Shown here: one piece after another, positions 31,279-38,926 of the stretch
How positions within the stretch are numbered: the first letter of the stretch is position 1
Layout of the letters: each line of letters begins with the position of its first letter
NCBI GenBank assembly: GCA_005884665.1
Contig: VBAT01000049.1
Span: 41,313-81,644 of the forward strand
Source of the DNA: Bacteroidota bacterium
Lineage (GTDB): Bacteria > Bacteroidota > Bacteroidia > Chitinophagales > Chitinophagaceae
Direction: 5' to 3'
Length of the DNA: 40,332 nt
Notes under the pieces: model-generated
The model's input: the letters and a program-made list of their open reading frames with translations, nothing else
What the model was told of the DNA's origin: nothing
The model's database searches: none
Translations under genes and position numbers: made by a program

Positions 31279-32040
31279 ATGTTTTCTTTTAATAATAACT
31301 ATTACTATATCATTATCGGCCTCCAGGCGATTTGCGTAATACATTGTATAAGCAAAGGACGGCAAAACAACTGGATCTGGCTGCTCATCTTTCTTCCTCT
31401 TGTGGGTTGCCTTATTTACATTTTTACAGAGATATTCACGAGACGCGACATGCACAGTGTACAATCAGGGGTGACCTCTATATTAAATCCGAAAGGATCC
31501 GTGCGTAAGTTGGAAGAAACCCTGCGCTTCTCAGACACATTTACCAACCGTGTACAACTGGCCGACGCTTACCTTGCGACCGGGAATACGGATGGAGCCA
31601 TTGAACTATATGAATCAAGTCTCACCGGCAATTTCGCAGAAAACGAATATGTACTGCGACAACTGGTAATAGCTTACTACCAGAAAAAAAGATACAGCGA
31701 CATCATTCCAATTGCAAAAAAGATCTACCCTTCACCTCAGTTTGCACGTTCCCGGGCGCATATTCTCTATGCTGCTGCACTAGGTTATCTCGGTAACGAT
31801 GAGGCTGCTGAAAAAGAGTTCAAAACCATGAAGGGCCGGTTCGGAAACTATGAGGCAAGGTATTATTACGCGCTGTTGCTGGCCGGTACCAATCGTGTGG
31901 ATGAAGCGCGGCGCCTTTTTTCAGAAATGCTCGATGAAGTGTCACACCTCAGCTCACGGGAAAGACGCTACAACCGGCAGTGGCTACAGTTAGCCAGGGA
32001 AGAACTCAAAAAGCTAAGCAGTTATGCCGTGACAGGTTAG
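31279..32040 (+). CDS. Membrane-anchored TPR protein with PLDc_N-like head
   Basis: Start ATG 31279 gives MFSFNNNYYYIIIGLQAICVIHC; the longer frame from 31186 runs out of a repeat. Residues 9-25 and 36-54 are two membrane helices with NNWIWLLIFLPLVGCLIYIF, the pattern of the PLDc_N domain seen at the head of cardiolipin synthases and many Bacteroidota membrane proteins. The rest (about 75-250) is TPR-like: VQLADAYLATGNTDGAIELYES, VLRQLVIAYYQKKRYSDIIP, ILYAAALGYLGNDEAAEKEF, YYYALLLAGTNRVDEARRLF. It is likely an inner-membrane protein with a cytoplasmic TPR scaffold. Partner unknown. The gene is monocistronic. Confidence 0.82.
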   Translation: MFSFNNNYYYIIIGLQAICVIHCISKGRQNNWIWLLIFLPLVGCLIYIFTEIFTRRDMHSVQSGVTSILNPKGSVRKLEETLRFSDTFTNRVQLADAYLATGNTDGAIELYESSLTGNFAENEYVLRQLVIAYYQKKRYSDIIPIAKKIYPSPQFARSRAHILYAAALGYLGNDEAAEKEFKTMKGRFGNYEARYYYALLLAGTNRVDEARRLFSEMLDEVSHLSSRERRYNRQWLQLAREELKKLSSYAVTG

Positions 32041-32327
32041 GACCCGGTTTAACCAAAGTCTTTGATCCGCATCTTTTTCCCGGTTGGCAACCTTCTGTTT
32101 CAAAATCAAGATTTAAAGAAAAGAGCAGTCCGCCACGACTATGGCATTTTTTTTCGTGTACTTTGATTGGTAGTTTCCCGTCTTCAAAAAATTTGGAGAG
32201 AAGGAATGGTAAACTTACGAAAACGTGCAAAGATTGATGAGGGACTACTCAAATTAAACCTTAACTTTAAGAGACTAAACCAGGGCGATCTATCTCAGGA
32301 CTTTTAAACGCTTTCCAAGTATATAAT

Positions 32328-34751
32328 ATGCGGTTGTGCCATCCCGGATACCCACTATTATTGTTCGCTGCCTTTATAGTCTGCCCTGTATTAATTAAAG
32401 CACAGGATTGTCCCCCCAACATAGATTTTGAAACTGGCACCTTTGATGGATGGACCTGTTATACCGGGTTTGTAACTGGTAACGGTTCCAATGTGATCAG
32501 CCTGACAGCCGTCAGTGGCCCGCAACCGGAACGACAAACGATGTATTCTTCATTCCCGGGGAATGGCGTTGATCCTTATGGAGGTTTTCCTATTAACTGC
32601 CCCAACGGAAGCGGGCACTCGATCCGGCTGGGCAATAACTTCGGCGGTGGTGAAGCTGAAGGTATTTCGTACGAATTCACCATACCGGCCGGCCAAAACT
32701 ATTACACGCTCATTTATAATTATGCTGTGGTATTCCAGGACCCCAATCACGAAGAATATCAACAACCCCGGATGGAGATCGAGATCAGCAATGTGACGGA
32801 CAATGAGACTATCAGTTGCTCGTCCTTCACTTTTGTTCCTTATGGTCAGATATTACCTGGTTTTTTTGAATCGCCAAACCCGGGTGGGGACTCCCCTGTT
32901 TGGTGCAAAGACTGGACAGCTGTTTCCATCAATTTGGACGGCCACGCCGGAAAGAAGATCAGGCTTTTTTTTAAAACAGCAGATTGTACCTTCCGCAGGC
33001 ATTTCGGTTATGCGTACATCGATGTCAACTCCGAATGCAGCGGCACTTTTATCGGCGCTACTTATTGTCCCGATGATACAGTGGCTAACGTTGTTGCTCC
33101 TTACGGTTATCAATCCTACACCTGGTTCAACAATACATTTACGCAAATATTGGGCAACAGCCAGGTGTTGACGTTTTCACCGTTACCGATTTCAGGAACA
33201 ACTGTAGCAGTTGTACTTGTTCCTTATCATGGCTATGGCTGCATGGATACCTTGTACGCTCAATTGATCGATACGCTAACGGTTCGAGCAAATGCAGGAC
33301 CTGATGTCCTGTCGTGTAATCATAATCCTGTTCCGATTGGTGTCCCTCCCCGATCCGGGTTGGTATATCAATGGAGTCCGGCTACCGGGCTAACCAATCC
33401 TAATATTGCCAATCCATATGCGGCGCCAGCTGTTACTACAACGTATATCGTAACGACGCGGCACGATGGAGGTGGTTGCATGGTCTCCGACACCGTAACG
33501 GTGACGGCTGCAGTCATCGATACCAGTTTACAACTACTCGGAAAGGATACCTATTGCATCGGCAGAGGCGATAGCGCAGTATTCGTGCTGCAACCCAATG
33601 ACAGTATTCAATGGTACAAGGATGGCGCGGCGATTCCCGGGGCTAACCAGCAAATATACCGGCCGATGCAAACGGGATCTTATCATGCCATGTTGTTTAG
33701 CCGTACTGGTTGCAACCTGGCTACGCGAAGCATACAGGTGAATATTGCTACGGTACCGGTTCCGGGTATTGCACCTGGTCTCGGCAGCCAGTGTCTTGTG
33801 GGCAATAATTTCATGTTTACCAATACAAGTACCAATGCCATCGGTGGCATGCAGTATAACTGGATATTTGGAGATGGTGGCTCTGCCACAACCAGGGACG
33901 CGAACCATATTTTTTCCGCAGCAGGTGTATACGATGTAAAGATGATTGTCAGTAGCAATGCGATCTGCATGGATAGCAGTACGGTGAGAGTAACAATATA
34001 CCAGAATGCGATCGCCGACTTCACTGTCAAACCTACCTGTATCAATCTCCCGGTCGAATATACCAACCTGACAATAGATACGATGAATTCACCGGTGCAT
34101 TATACATGGAATTTGGGAAATGGCCAGACTTCAACGGTTCGAATCCCGCCTTCGCAGATCTTTACTTTGCCTGGAAATTATAAGGTGACCTTGTCTGTAA
34201 ATACAGATCAATGCCCTACCCCATTGAATGTGCTGAACCGGACATTGGTGATTGATAAACCAAAGACCGGTATTAATTATTCCGTCAAATTTGCGGTAGA
34301 GAATTACCCGCTATTTGGAGAATCTGCTACCTGGAGCCCGGGCATTTCGTTGGATACGAGAGAAAGCTATACACCAACCTTCAATGGAGTAGAAGATCAA
34401 ATTTATACTATCAGGATAAAAACGGCCAGTGGCTGTATAACTGTAGATACACAGGCAGTAAAAACCGTCAAGCAATCGGATGTCTATGTGCCAACAGCTT
34501 TCACCCCCAATGGTGATGGAATGAACGATTACCTGCGACCGATCTTCATGGGTATAAAAGAACTTCACTATTTCCGTGTATACAATCGCTGGGGTCAACT
34601 GATGTATGAAAGAAAGACTGAGTTTCCCGGATGGGACGGCACAGTAGGTGGTGCACCGCAGGGTTCACAGGTTGTGGTATGGATGATCGAAGGTGTCGGC
34701 CTTGACAATCGCATTATTACAAAGAAAGGTACCAGCACATTGGTGAGGTGA
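32328..34751 (+). CDS. T9SS-secreted protein with PKD domains and type B sorting domain
   Basis: An 807-residue exported protein. A signal peptide ends at KAQD (about 26). The N-terminal domain starts NIDFETGTFDGWTC, a jelly-roll common in Bacteroidota surface proteins. Middle modules include two Ig-like segments (FNNTFTQILGNSQVLTF; IQWYKDGAAIPGANQQIYRP) and two PKD domains (YNWIFGDGGSATTRDANHIF; YTWNLGNGQTSTVRI). The C-terminal domain (about 720-807) is the gliding motility-associated type B signal: VYVPTAFTPNGDGMNDYL, FRVYNRWGQLMYER, FPGWDGTVGGAPQGSQVVVWM. It is therefore a type IX secretion cargo displayed on or shed from the surface. Its role (adhesin or other) is not shown. The secretion apparatus is not encoded here. 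Confidence 0.95.
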   Translation: MRLCHPGYPLLLFAAFIVCPVLIKAQDCPPNIDFETGTFDGWTCYTGFVTGNGSNVISLTAVSGPQPERQTMYSSFPGNGVDPYGGFPINCPNGSGHSIRLGNNFGGGEAEGISYEFTIPAGQNYYTLIYNYAVVFQDPNHEEYQQPRMEIEISNVTDNETISCSSFTFVPYGQILPGFFESPNPGGDSPVWCKDWTAVSINLDGHAGKKIRLFFKTADCTFRRHFGYAYIDVNSECSGTFIGATYCPDDTVANVVAPYGYQSYTWFNNTFTQILGNSQVLTFSPLPISGTTVAVVLVPYHGYGCMDTLYAQLIDTLTVRANAGPDVLSCNHNPVPIGVPPRSGLVYQWSPATGLTNPNIANPYAAPAVTTTYIVTTRHDGGGCMVSDTVTVTAAVIDTSLQLLGKDTYCIGRGDSAVFVLQPNDSIQWYKDGAAIPGANQQIYRPMQTGSYHAMLFSRTGCNLATRSIQVNIATVPVPGIAPGLGSQCLVGNNFMFTNTSTNAIGGMQYNWIFGDGGSATTRDANHIFSAAGVYDVKMIVSSNAICMDSSTVRVTIYQNAIADFTVKPTCINLPVEYTNLTIDTMNSPVHYTWNLGNGQTSTVRIPPSQIFTLPGNYKVTLSVNTDQCPTPLNVLNRTLVIDKPKTGINYSVKFAVENYPLFGESATWSPGISLDTRESYTPTFNGVEDQIYTIRIKTASGCITVDTQAVKTVKQSDVYVPTAFTPNGDGMNDYLRPIFMGIKELHYFRVYNRWGQLMYERKTEFPGWDGTVGGAPQGSQVVVWMIEGVGLDNRIITKKGTSTLVR

Positions 34752-34856
34752 GTCGTGTTGCTTCGCTCCGCTCGCAATGACGGTCAGTGGTGAATCACGC
34801 CAACTCACTTACGACTCACCACTCTAAACTCTTAACCTGCCGGCAGGCAGGCTCTA
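34747..34856. repeat. GTGAGTCGT inverted repeat and GC-rich palindrome
   Basis: GGTGAGTCGT (34747-34756, overlapping the stop codon) mirrors ACGACTCACC (34811-34820). GCTTCGCTCCGCTCGCAATGAC lies between and CCTGCCGGCAGG further right. The hairpin could terminate the upstream gene. Confidence 0.5.
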
Positions 34857-34932
34857 AACTCCCGGCAACTATTTTGTGCACCCCAACACAAAGAATAACA
34901 AATCAGTTATAAACCTTTTTCCGGTTAAATAA

Positions 34933-34940
34933 TATCTTAG
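34933..34940 (+). promoter_or_regulatory. Possible -7 promoter element of tRNA-Thr
   Basis: TATCTTAG, close to TAnnTTTG and to the TATCTTTAG before the amylase gene, ends eight bases before the tRNA. Confidence 0.4.
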
Positions 34941-34948
34941 CGTAATAA

Positions 34949-35021
34949 GCCAACTTAGCTCAGCTGGTAGAGCATTTCATTCGTAATGAAAGGGTCGTCG
35001 GTTCGAATCCGATAGTTGGCT
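34949..35021 (+). tRNA. tRNA-Thr (anticodon CGT)
   Basis: A 73-base cloverleaf: acceptor GCCAACT/AGTTGGC with discriminator T, D-stem GCTC/GAGC, anticodon stem TTTCA/TGAAA with loop TTCGTAA (anticodon CGT, reading ACG), five-base variable loop, T-stem GTCGG/CCGAT with loop TTCGAAT. CCA is not encoded. A partial second copy of its 3' end occurs about 860 bp downstream. Confidence 0.96.
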
Positions 35022-35884
35022 CTTTGAACAAATTTGGAAACAATGGTCCGCTAAAGCACATCTAGAACAACAAACTGATATTGTATTATTTTTTTCGGCT
35101 AATAATAAGTTCCTTGATATCCTCCGAATTTAATACGCGTGAACTATTATTTTTAAAATCATAAATAAAAATATAGCTCCTTGTTCGGCCTAAAAAGATT
35201 ATCGTGCTATCTGTCTTCAAATTTGGTTCGTTATTTTTGAACACCAGTTCGTAGACTTTATCAATTCTTTTTCGCTTTAACCTTTCAGTTTGCGAAAAGA
35301 CTGTCCAACAAGTAATACCAATTAAAATTATTAACAACAATAAAATTTCTCGAAAAAAATTGGGAAACTGCATATAGAATGTCTTCTCCAAAAAATCAAA
35401 CAATACATCTAATAAGATGGGTCCAAAAGTAATCACACCTACTACTAAAGAAATAACTGCAGTGCGTAGATAAACGGGATGCCAATTGGAGACTATATAT
35501 GTTACAATGGATAATAGTAAAAAGAGAATAAAAAAAATAAAACACATTCGAATCAAATCTTTATTTTTTTCTTCACCATAATTTGCATAGGTGGCACGCA
35601 TTATAAATGCCAAGGGCACCCAAAACAGAAACATTATTGAAAAAAAGTCAGTTAATAGCGGAGTAAATAATGTCAAAACCTCTCCCAAATCAATATACTG
35701 CGTAATGGAAATTCCAAAGGTCTGATAGTAAAAGAAATTATACAGTAACCCTATTAGCGTTAATAACACGTATGATAGTGAAAATATTTTTAAAGCTTGT
35801 TCAAAATCCCTCGGCTTGCGTTCTGATTCCATAAGCAGTTTCAGTAAAATTAATGGCTCTCAGTTGAAATTCGATAGTTGGCTC
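35010..35884. mobile_element. Possible small island at the tRNA-Thr 3' end
   Basis: CGATAGTTGGCTC, the 3' end of the tRNA plus one base, occurs exactly at 35010-35022 and again at 35872-35884. Similarity extends left over a 22-base span with three mismatches, covering part of the T-arm. Between the copies is one AT-rich gene for a membrane protein. The arrangement is like an attL/attR pair left by tRNA-targeting integration, but no integrase is present, so it may be a decayed remnant or a passive cassette. Confidence 0.6.
35086..35832 (-). CDS. AT-rich membrane protein of unknown function
   Basis: A 248-residue protein with five or so hydrophobic segments (about 18-36, 47-80, 93-117, 122-146, 160-180) and a soluble C-terminal part (NEPNLKTDSTIIFLGRTRSYIFIYDFKN). 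The tail is beta-rich and would lie in the cytoplasm or periplasm. Base composition is clearly more AT-rich than its neighbours, with long A/T runs, and the gene sits between the tRNA-Thr and a partial copy of the tRNA 3' end. These suggest recent acquisition. I do not recognise a family. It overlaps nothing, and its start codon is 40 bp from the right-hand repeat copy. Confidence 0.8.
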   Translation of the reverse strand: MESERKPRDFEQALKIFSLSYVLLTLIGLLYNFFYYQTFGISITQYIDLGEVLTLFTPLLTDFFSIMFLFWVPLAFIMRATYANYGEEKNKDLIRMCFIFFILFLLLSIVTYIVSNWHPVYLRTAVISLVVGVITFGPILLDVLFDFLEKTFYMQFPNFFREILLLLIILIGITCWTVFSQTERLKRKRIDKVYELVFKNNEPNLKTDSTIIFLGRTRSYIFIYDFKNNSSRVLNSEDIKELIISRKK

Positions 35885-35888
35885 GCCA

Positions 35889-36527
35889 TTACTTCTTTTT
35901 CTTTTTAACTACCGTGTTATAATACAGGCAAACATCCGTCATAAAACAGATCTCGCATTTTGGGGTAGGCCTGCAAATCTCCCTTCCATGAAATGACATG
36001 GCCATACCCGCATCCCATTGCTTGGGAGGAAGCTCTTCCATGATCTGTTTTTCAATTTTCTTTGGATCGGCGCCTGTAGCGATGCCCAGCCTCGGCGCTA
36101 CTCTTACTACGTGCAGGTCCACGATCACTCCTTCGGCTGGCTTGCCGGACTCGCGAAGAATTACATTCGCAGATTTTCTACCGATACCCGGCAGTTCGGT
36201 CAGTTCTTCCAGCGTGGATGGAATATTGCTGTTCTTTTTTATTTTCTGCCCGATCTCCATCAACCATTTTGTTTTATTGCCAAAATTTCGAACCTTACTA
36301 ATGAACGGCAATAGCGTTTCCGGCGTGGCTGTTGACAGGGCCTTCATATCTGGAAAGGCTTCAAATAGCTTTGGTGCGATGTTATTGATGTTACGGTCTG
36401 AATCCTGTGCCGATAAAACAACCATCACCAGAAGCTGGTAGGTATTCTTATATTCGAGCGGATGTTTTTTGTCCTTGTACGCCTTGAGCAGAGGTTTGAT
36501 AGCTTCTTTCCAATCGACTTTTGCCAT
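35889..36527 (-). CDS. nth: Endonuclease III family DNA glycosylase/AP lyase
   Basis: This enzyme removes oxidised pyrimidines and cleaves abasic sites in base-excision repair. Start ATG 36527 (MAKVDWKEAIKPLL, 212 residues) fits the family; the longer frame adds 23 odd residues. The helix-hairpin-helix is LPGIGRKSAN (112-121) with catalytic K118; the catalytic Asp is D137 in VIVDLHVVRV. Cysteines 185, 191, 194 and 200 make an iron-sulfur loop spaced C-x5-C-x2-C-x5-C, one residue shorter in the first gap than the C-x6 of E. coli Nth. The tail is a Lys run. It lies at the right border of the tRNA island. Confidence 0.93.
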   Translation of the reverse strand: MAKVDWKEAIKPLLKAYKDKKHPLEYKNTYQLLVMVVLSAQDSDRNINNIAPKLFEAFPDMKALSTATPETLLPFISKVRNFGNKTKWLMEIGQKIKKNSNIPSTLEELTELPGIGRKSANVILRESGKPAEGVIVDLHVVRVAPRLGIATGADPKKIEKQIMEELPPKQWDAGMAMSFHGREICRPTPKCEICFMTDVCLYYNTVVKKKKK

Positions 36528-36639
36528 AAGAAGAAATTTGAGGGATAAATCTACAATAAGAATTGCTGATTGCGCTGATTGATGATTTTTTGTCACGAAA
36601 AAAAAACATGAATTCGGGATTACGCGGACTTATGCTTTT

Positions 36640-36835
36640 TTTGCCACGGATTCACGGGTTGATTTTATTCGGTGTATCCGTGGCATCCTCCGCCGAATTA
36701 CAGTGACAGGGCTAGGCCAATATGCCTTTTTTATCCATGCATTCTTTATGAAAATAAACCTGGTTCAGCATCTGATCAGTGTATCCGTGGCAATCTTTAA
36801 CCATGTGAAAATATCTGTGTATCCGTGGCATCATT
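36640..36835. repeat. GTGTATCCGTGGCA repeats upstream of the M61 gene
   Basis: GTGTATCCGTGGCA occurs exactly at 36672, 36779 and 36817, with GCCACGGATTCACGGG at 36646 facing them. It is the same family as at 17457 and 19843. The open frame running upstream of the peptidase start is a product of this repeat. Confidence 0.65.
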
Positions 36836-36891
36836 TGGCTGTTCACTGTTGCCGCCTTATTTTTATCGACATTTCCATTAAATCTTCCATC

Positions 36892-38721
36892 ATGAAAAAA
36901 GCGCTATTCCTCTTTTCGGTTCTATTCGTAACATCGGCCATTTTTGCGCAAGACAAATATGTGTATTCGGCCGATCTCAAAAACATTGTTGACGACAGGA
37001 TAAACATTGAATTGCTGACCCCCGCTGTGAAAGAACAGGAAGTGGTGTTTTCTTTTCCCCGCGTGATCCCTGGCTCCTACAGTGAAAAGAACTATGGAAA
37101 GTATGTGGACGATTTCCAGGCTCTTGACAAAGATGGCAGGCAACTGAAAATAAAAAAACTGAACAAAAACCAGTATTCAATCAAAGACGCAAATAAGCTG
37201 GCCAGGATCACCTACAAGATCAATGACACCTGGGACACTCCAGATAAAGATTTCATTTTTCAACCGGGCGGCTCGAACATCGAAAGCGGCAAGAACGTCG
37301 TGATGAACAATCATGCGTTTTATGGCTACCTTGAGGGATATAACACACTTCCGTTTGAAATAAGAATAAAAAAACCGGCAACGATGTATGCTTCCACGCA
37401 TTTGAATGTCGAAAGAAAGAATGCCGAGGAAGACATACTGACAGCAAAAGATTATGTATATCTCGCCGACAATCCAGTTTTCTACTGTGCACCGGATACC
37501 ACATCGATTGCCGTGGGCAGTAGCCGCATTTACATCTCGGTTTATTCGGCTACGGGCCAGGTGAAAAGCAGCCAGATCAGCGGTTACCTGAAACCCATGG
37601 CGCTGGCTCTCCAGAATTTCTTCAATGGTTTCCCGGTAGAGTCTTACCAGTTCCTTTATTATTTCGAAGATCCTGAAGTAGCCCTCGCCGACAAAGAAAA
37701 AGGCGGTGGAGGTTATGGTGCTCTCGAGCATAACTATTCTTCGTTATATTTTTTACCGGAAATAGCATTTGAACCAAGATTAAAATCAATGGTGAACGAA
37801 GTGTCCAGCCACGAGTTCTTACACATACTCACGCCGCTTAATCTTCATAGTGAACTGATCGAACATTTTGATTTTATAAACCCGAAAATGTCGAAGCACC
37901 TGTGGTTGTATGAAGGCGTAACGGAGTATTTTGCACATCTCGTCCAGGTAAAAAATGGATTGCTCACCGAGAAACAATTCTTTTCCAACATGCGTGACAA
38001 GATTAACGAGGCGGAAGATCTTGGCGATTTTTCAATGACTACCATGAGCGAACGGGTACTGGAAGATAAATACCAGAAAAAATACGGCAGCGTTTACAAT
38101 CGCGGAGCCCTGATCGCTTTGATGCTGGATATATTTATCCGTGAAAAAACAAATGGCGAAAAAGATCTCAAGAAAGTGATTGTTGATCTCACGAAGAAAT
38201 ATGGCGCGGGCCGCCCCTTTAAGGATGATGAGTTCCTGTCTGAGTTTGTAAAAGCCTCTCACCCCGACGTGCAACAATTTATCGATAACTATATCAATGG
38301 TGAGCAACCACTGCCTTTTGCAGAATATTTTGGTAAACTGGGTTACGAATATGCACCTAAGAAAAGGATCAGTGTTTATTATGCAGGCAAGATGGGTCTT
38401 AAATATGATGAGGACGCCAGGGCTATCGCGTTTAACGAAGTAGACAAAGACAATGCCCTCGGCATTGAGGAAGGTGACCTGTTCCTGTCTGTAGAAAACA
38501 ACCCGGTTACTGAAGAAAACATTGACGAAATATGGGAAAAATATTTTCAACGGAATGATACCTATACCTCCCTGTCCATTAAAGTAAAACGCAAGGGCCA
38601 GGAAAAAACCCTGAGCGGTACCCTGTTTCGCGGACAACTGGAGTCGAAAAATTATCTCGGGCCAATGACCAATCCTACAGCAACACAAAAAGCTTTCCTG
38701 AATAGTTTGATCAAAGGATAA
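36892..38721 (+). CDS. M61 family metallopeptidase with PDZ domain
   Basis: Start ATG 36892 gives a signal peptide (MKKALFLFSVLFVTSAIFAQ) and a 609-residue protein; the open frame extends 63 codons upstream through a repeat and was rejected. The N-terminal beta domain (about 22-210) is that of glycyl-aminopeptidase-like proteins. The zinc site is HEFLH (307-311) with third ligand E341 in WLYEGVTEYFAH. GALEHNYSSLYFLPE precedes it, as in the family. A PDZ-like region lies at about 500-600 (AIAFNEVDKDNALGIEEGDLFLSV). It likely cleaves peptides in the periplasm with a preference for small N-terminal residues, by family analogy. A weak hairpin (38744-38753 with 38812-38821) follows. Confidence 0.93.
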   Translation: MKKALFLFSVLFVTSAIFAQDKYVYSADLKNIVDDRINIELLTPAVKEQEVVFSFPRVIPGSYSEKNYGKYVDDFQALDKDGRQLKIKKLNKNQYSIKDANKLARITYKINDTWDTPDKDFIFQPGGSNIESGKNVVMNNHAFYGYLEGYNTLPFEIRIKKPATMYASTHLNVERKNAEEDILTAKDYVYLADNPVFYCAPDTTSIAVGSSRIYISVYSATGQVKSSQISGYLKPMALALQNFFNGFPVESYQFLYYFEDPEVALADKEKGGGGYGALEHNYSSLYFLPEIAFEPRLKSMVNEVSSHEFLHILTPLNLHSELIEHFDFINPKMSKHLWLYEGVTEYFAHLVQVKNGLLTEKQFFSNMRDKINEAEDLGDFSMTTMSERVLEDKYQKKYGSVYNRGALIALMLDIFIREKTNGEKDLKKVIVDLTKKYGAGRPFKDDEFLSEFVKASHPDVQQFIDNYINGEQPLPFAEYFGKLGYEYAPKKRISVYYAGKMGLKYDEDARAIAFNEVDKDNALGIEEGDLFLSVENNPVTEENIDEIWEKYFQRNDTYTSLSIKVKRKGQEKTLSGTLFRGQLESKNYLGPMTNPTATQKAFLNSLIKG

Positions 38722-38898
38722 TATAGTTTGCAAATGCAAGAATAAAACCCGGAGACTGGAAGAACGAAATCCGAGATACTACGCGATGGGCTCCTGCTAT
38801 TCGTTTCGGGTTCCGAGTTTTAAATATTCGAATCTCGACTTCATGTTTGTCTTTTATCACATCTTCTCCTGATGGAGTTCAATTCATAAAAAATTAAG

Positions 38899-38906
38899 TA
38901 CATTTC
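38899..38906 (+). promoter_or_regulatory. Possible -7 promoter element
   Basis: TACATTTC matches TAnnTTTG at seven of eight positions, 20 bases before the ATG of the second cyclase gene, and resembles the element before the first one. Confidence 0.3.
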
Positions 38907-38926
38907 TTTTTAAACCACCACTGTAC

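Noticed and set aside
35022..35085. A second tRNA after tRNA-Thr
   Set aside because: No further cloverleaf was found; the later partial match at 35863-35884 covers only the T-arm and acceptor end.
36703..36891. N-terminal extension of the M61 peptidase
   Set aside because: The stretch crosses the GTGTATCCGTGGCA repeat, and the signal peptide begins at ATG 36892.
38032..38739. Minus-strand frame of 235 codons within the peptidase gene
   Set aside because: It is the shadow of the M61/PDZ coding region, with no domain of its own.
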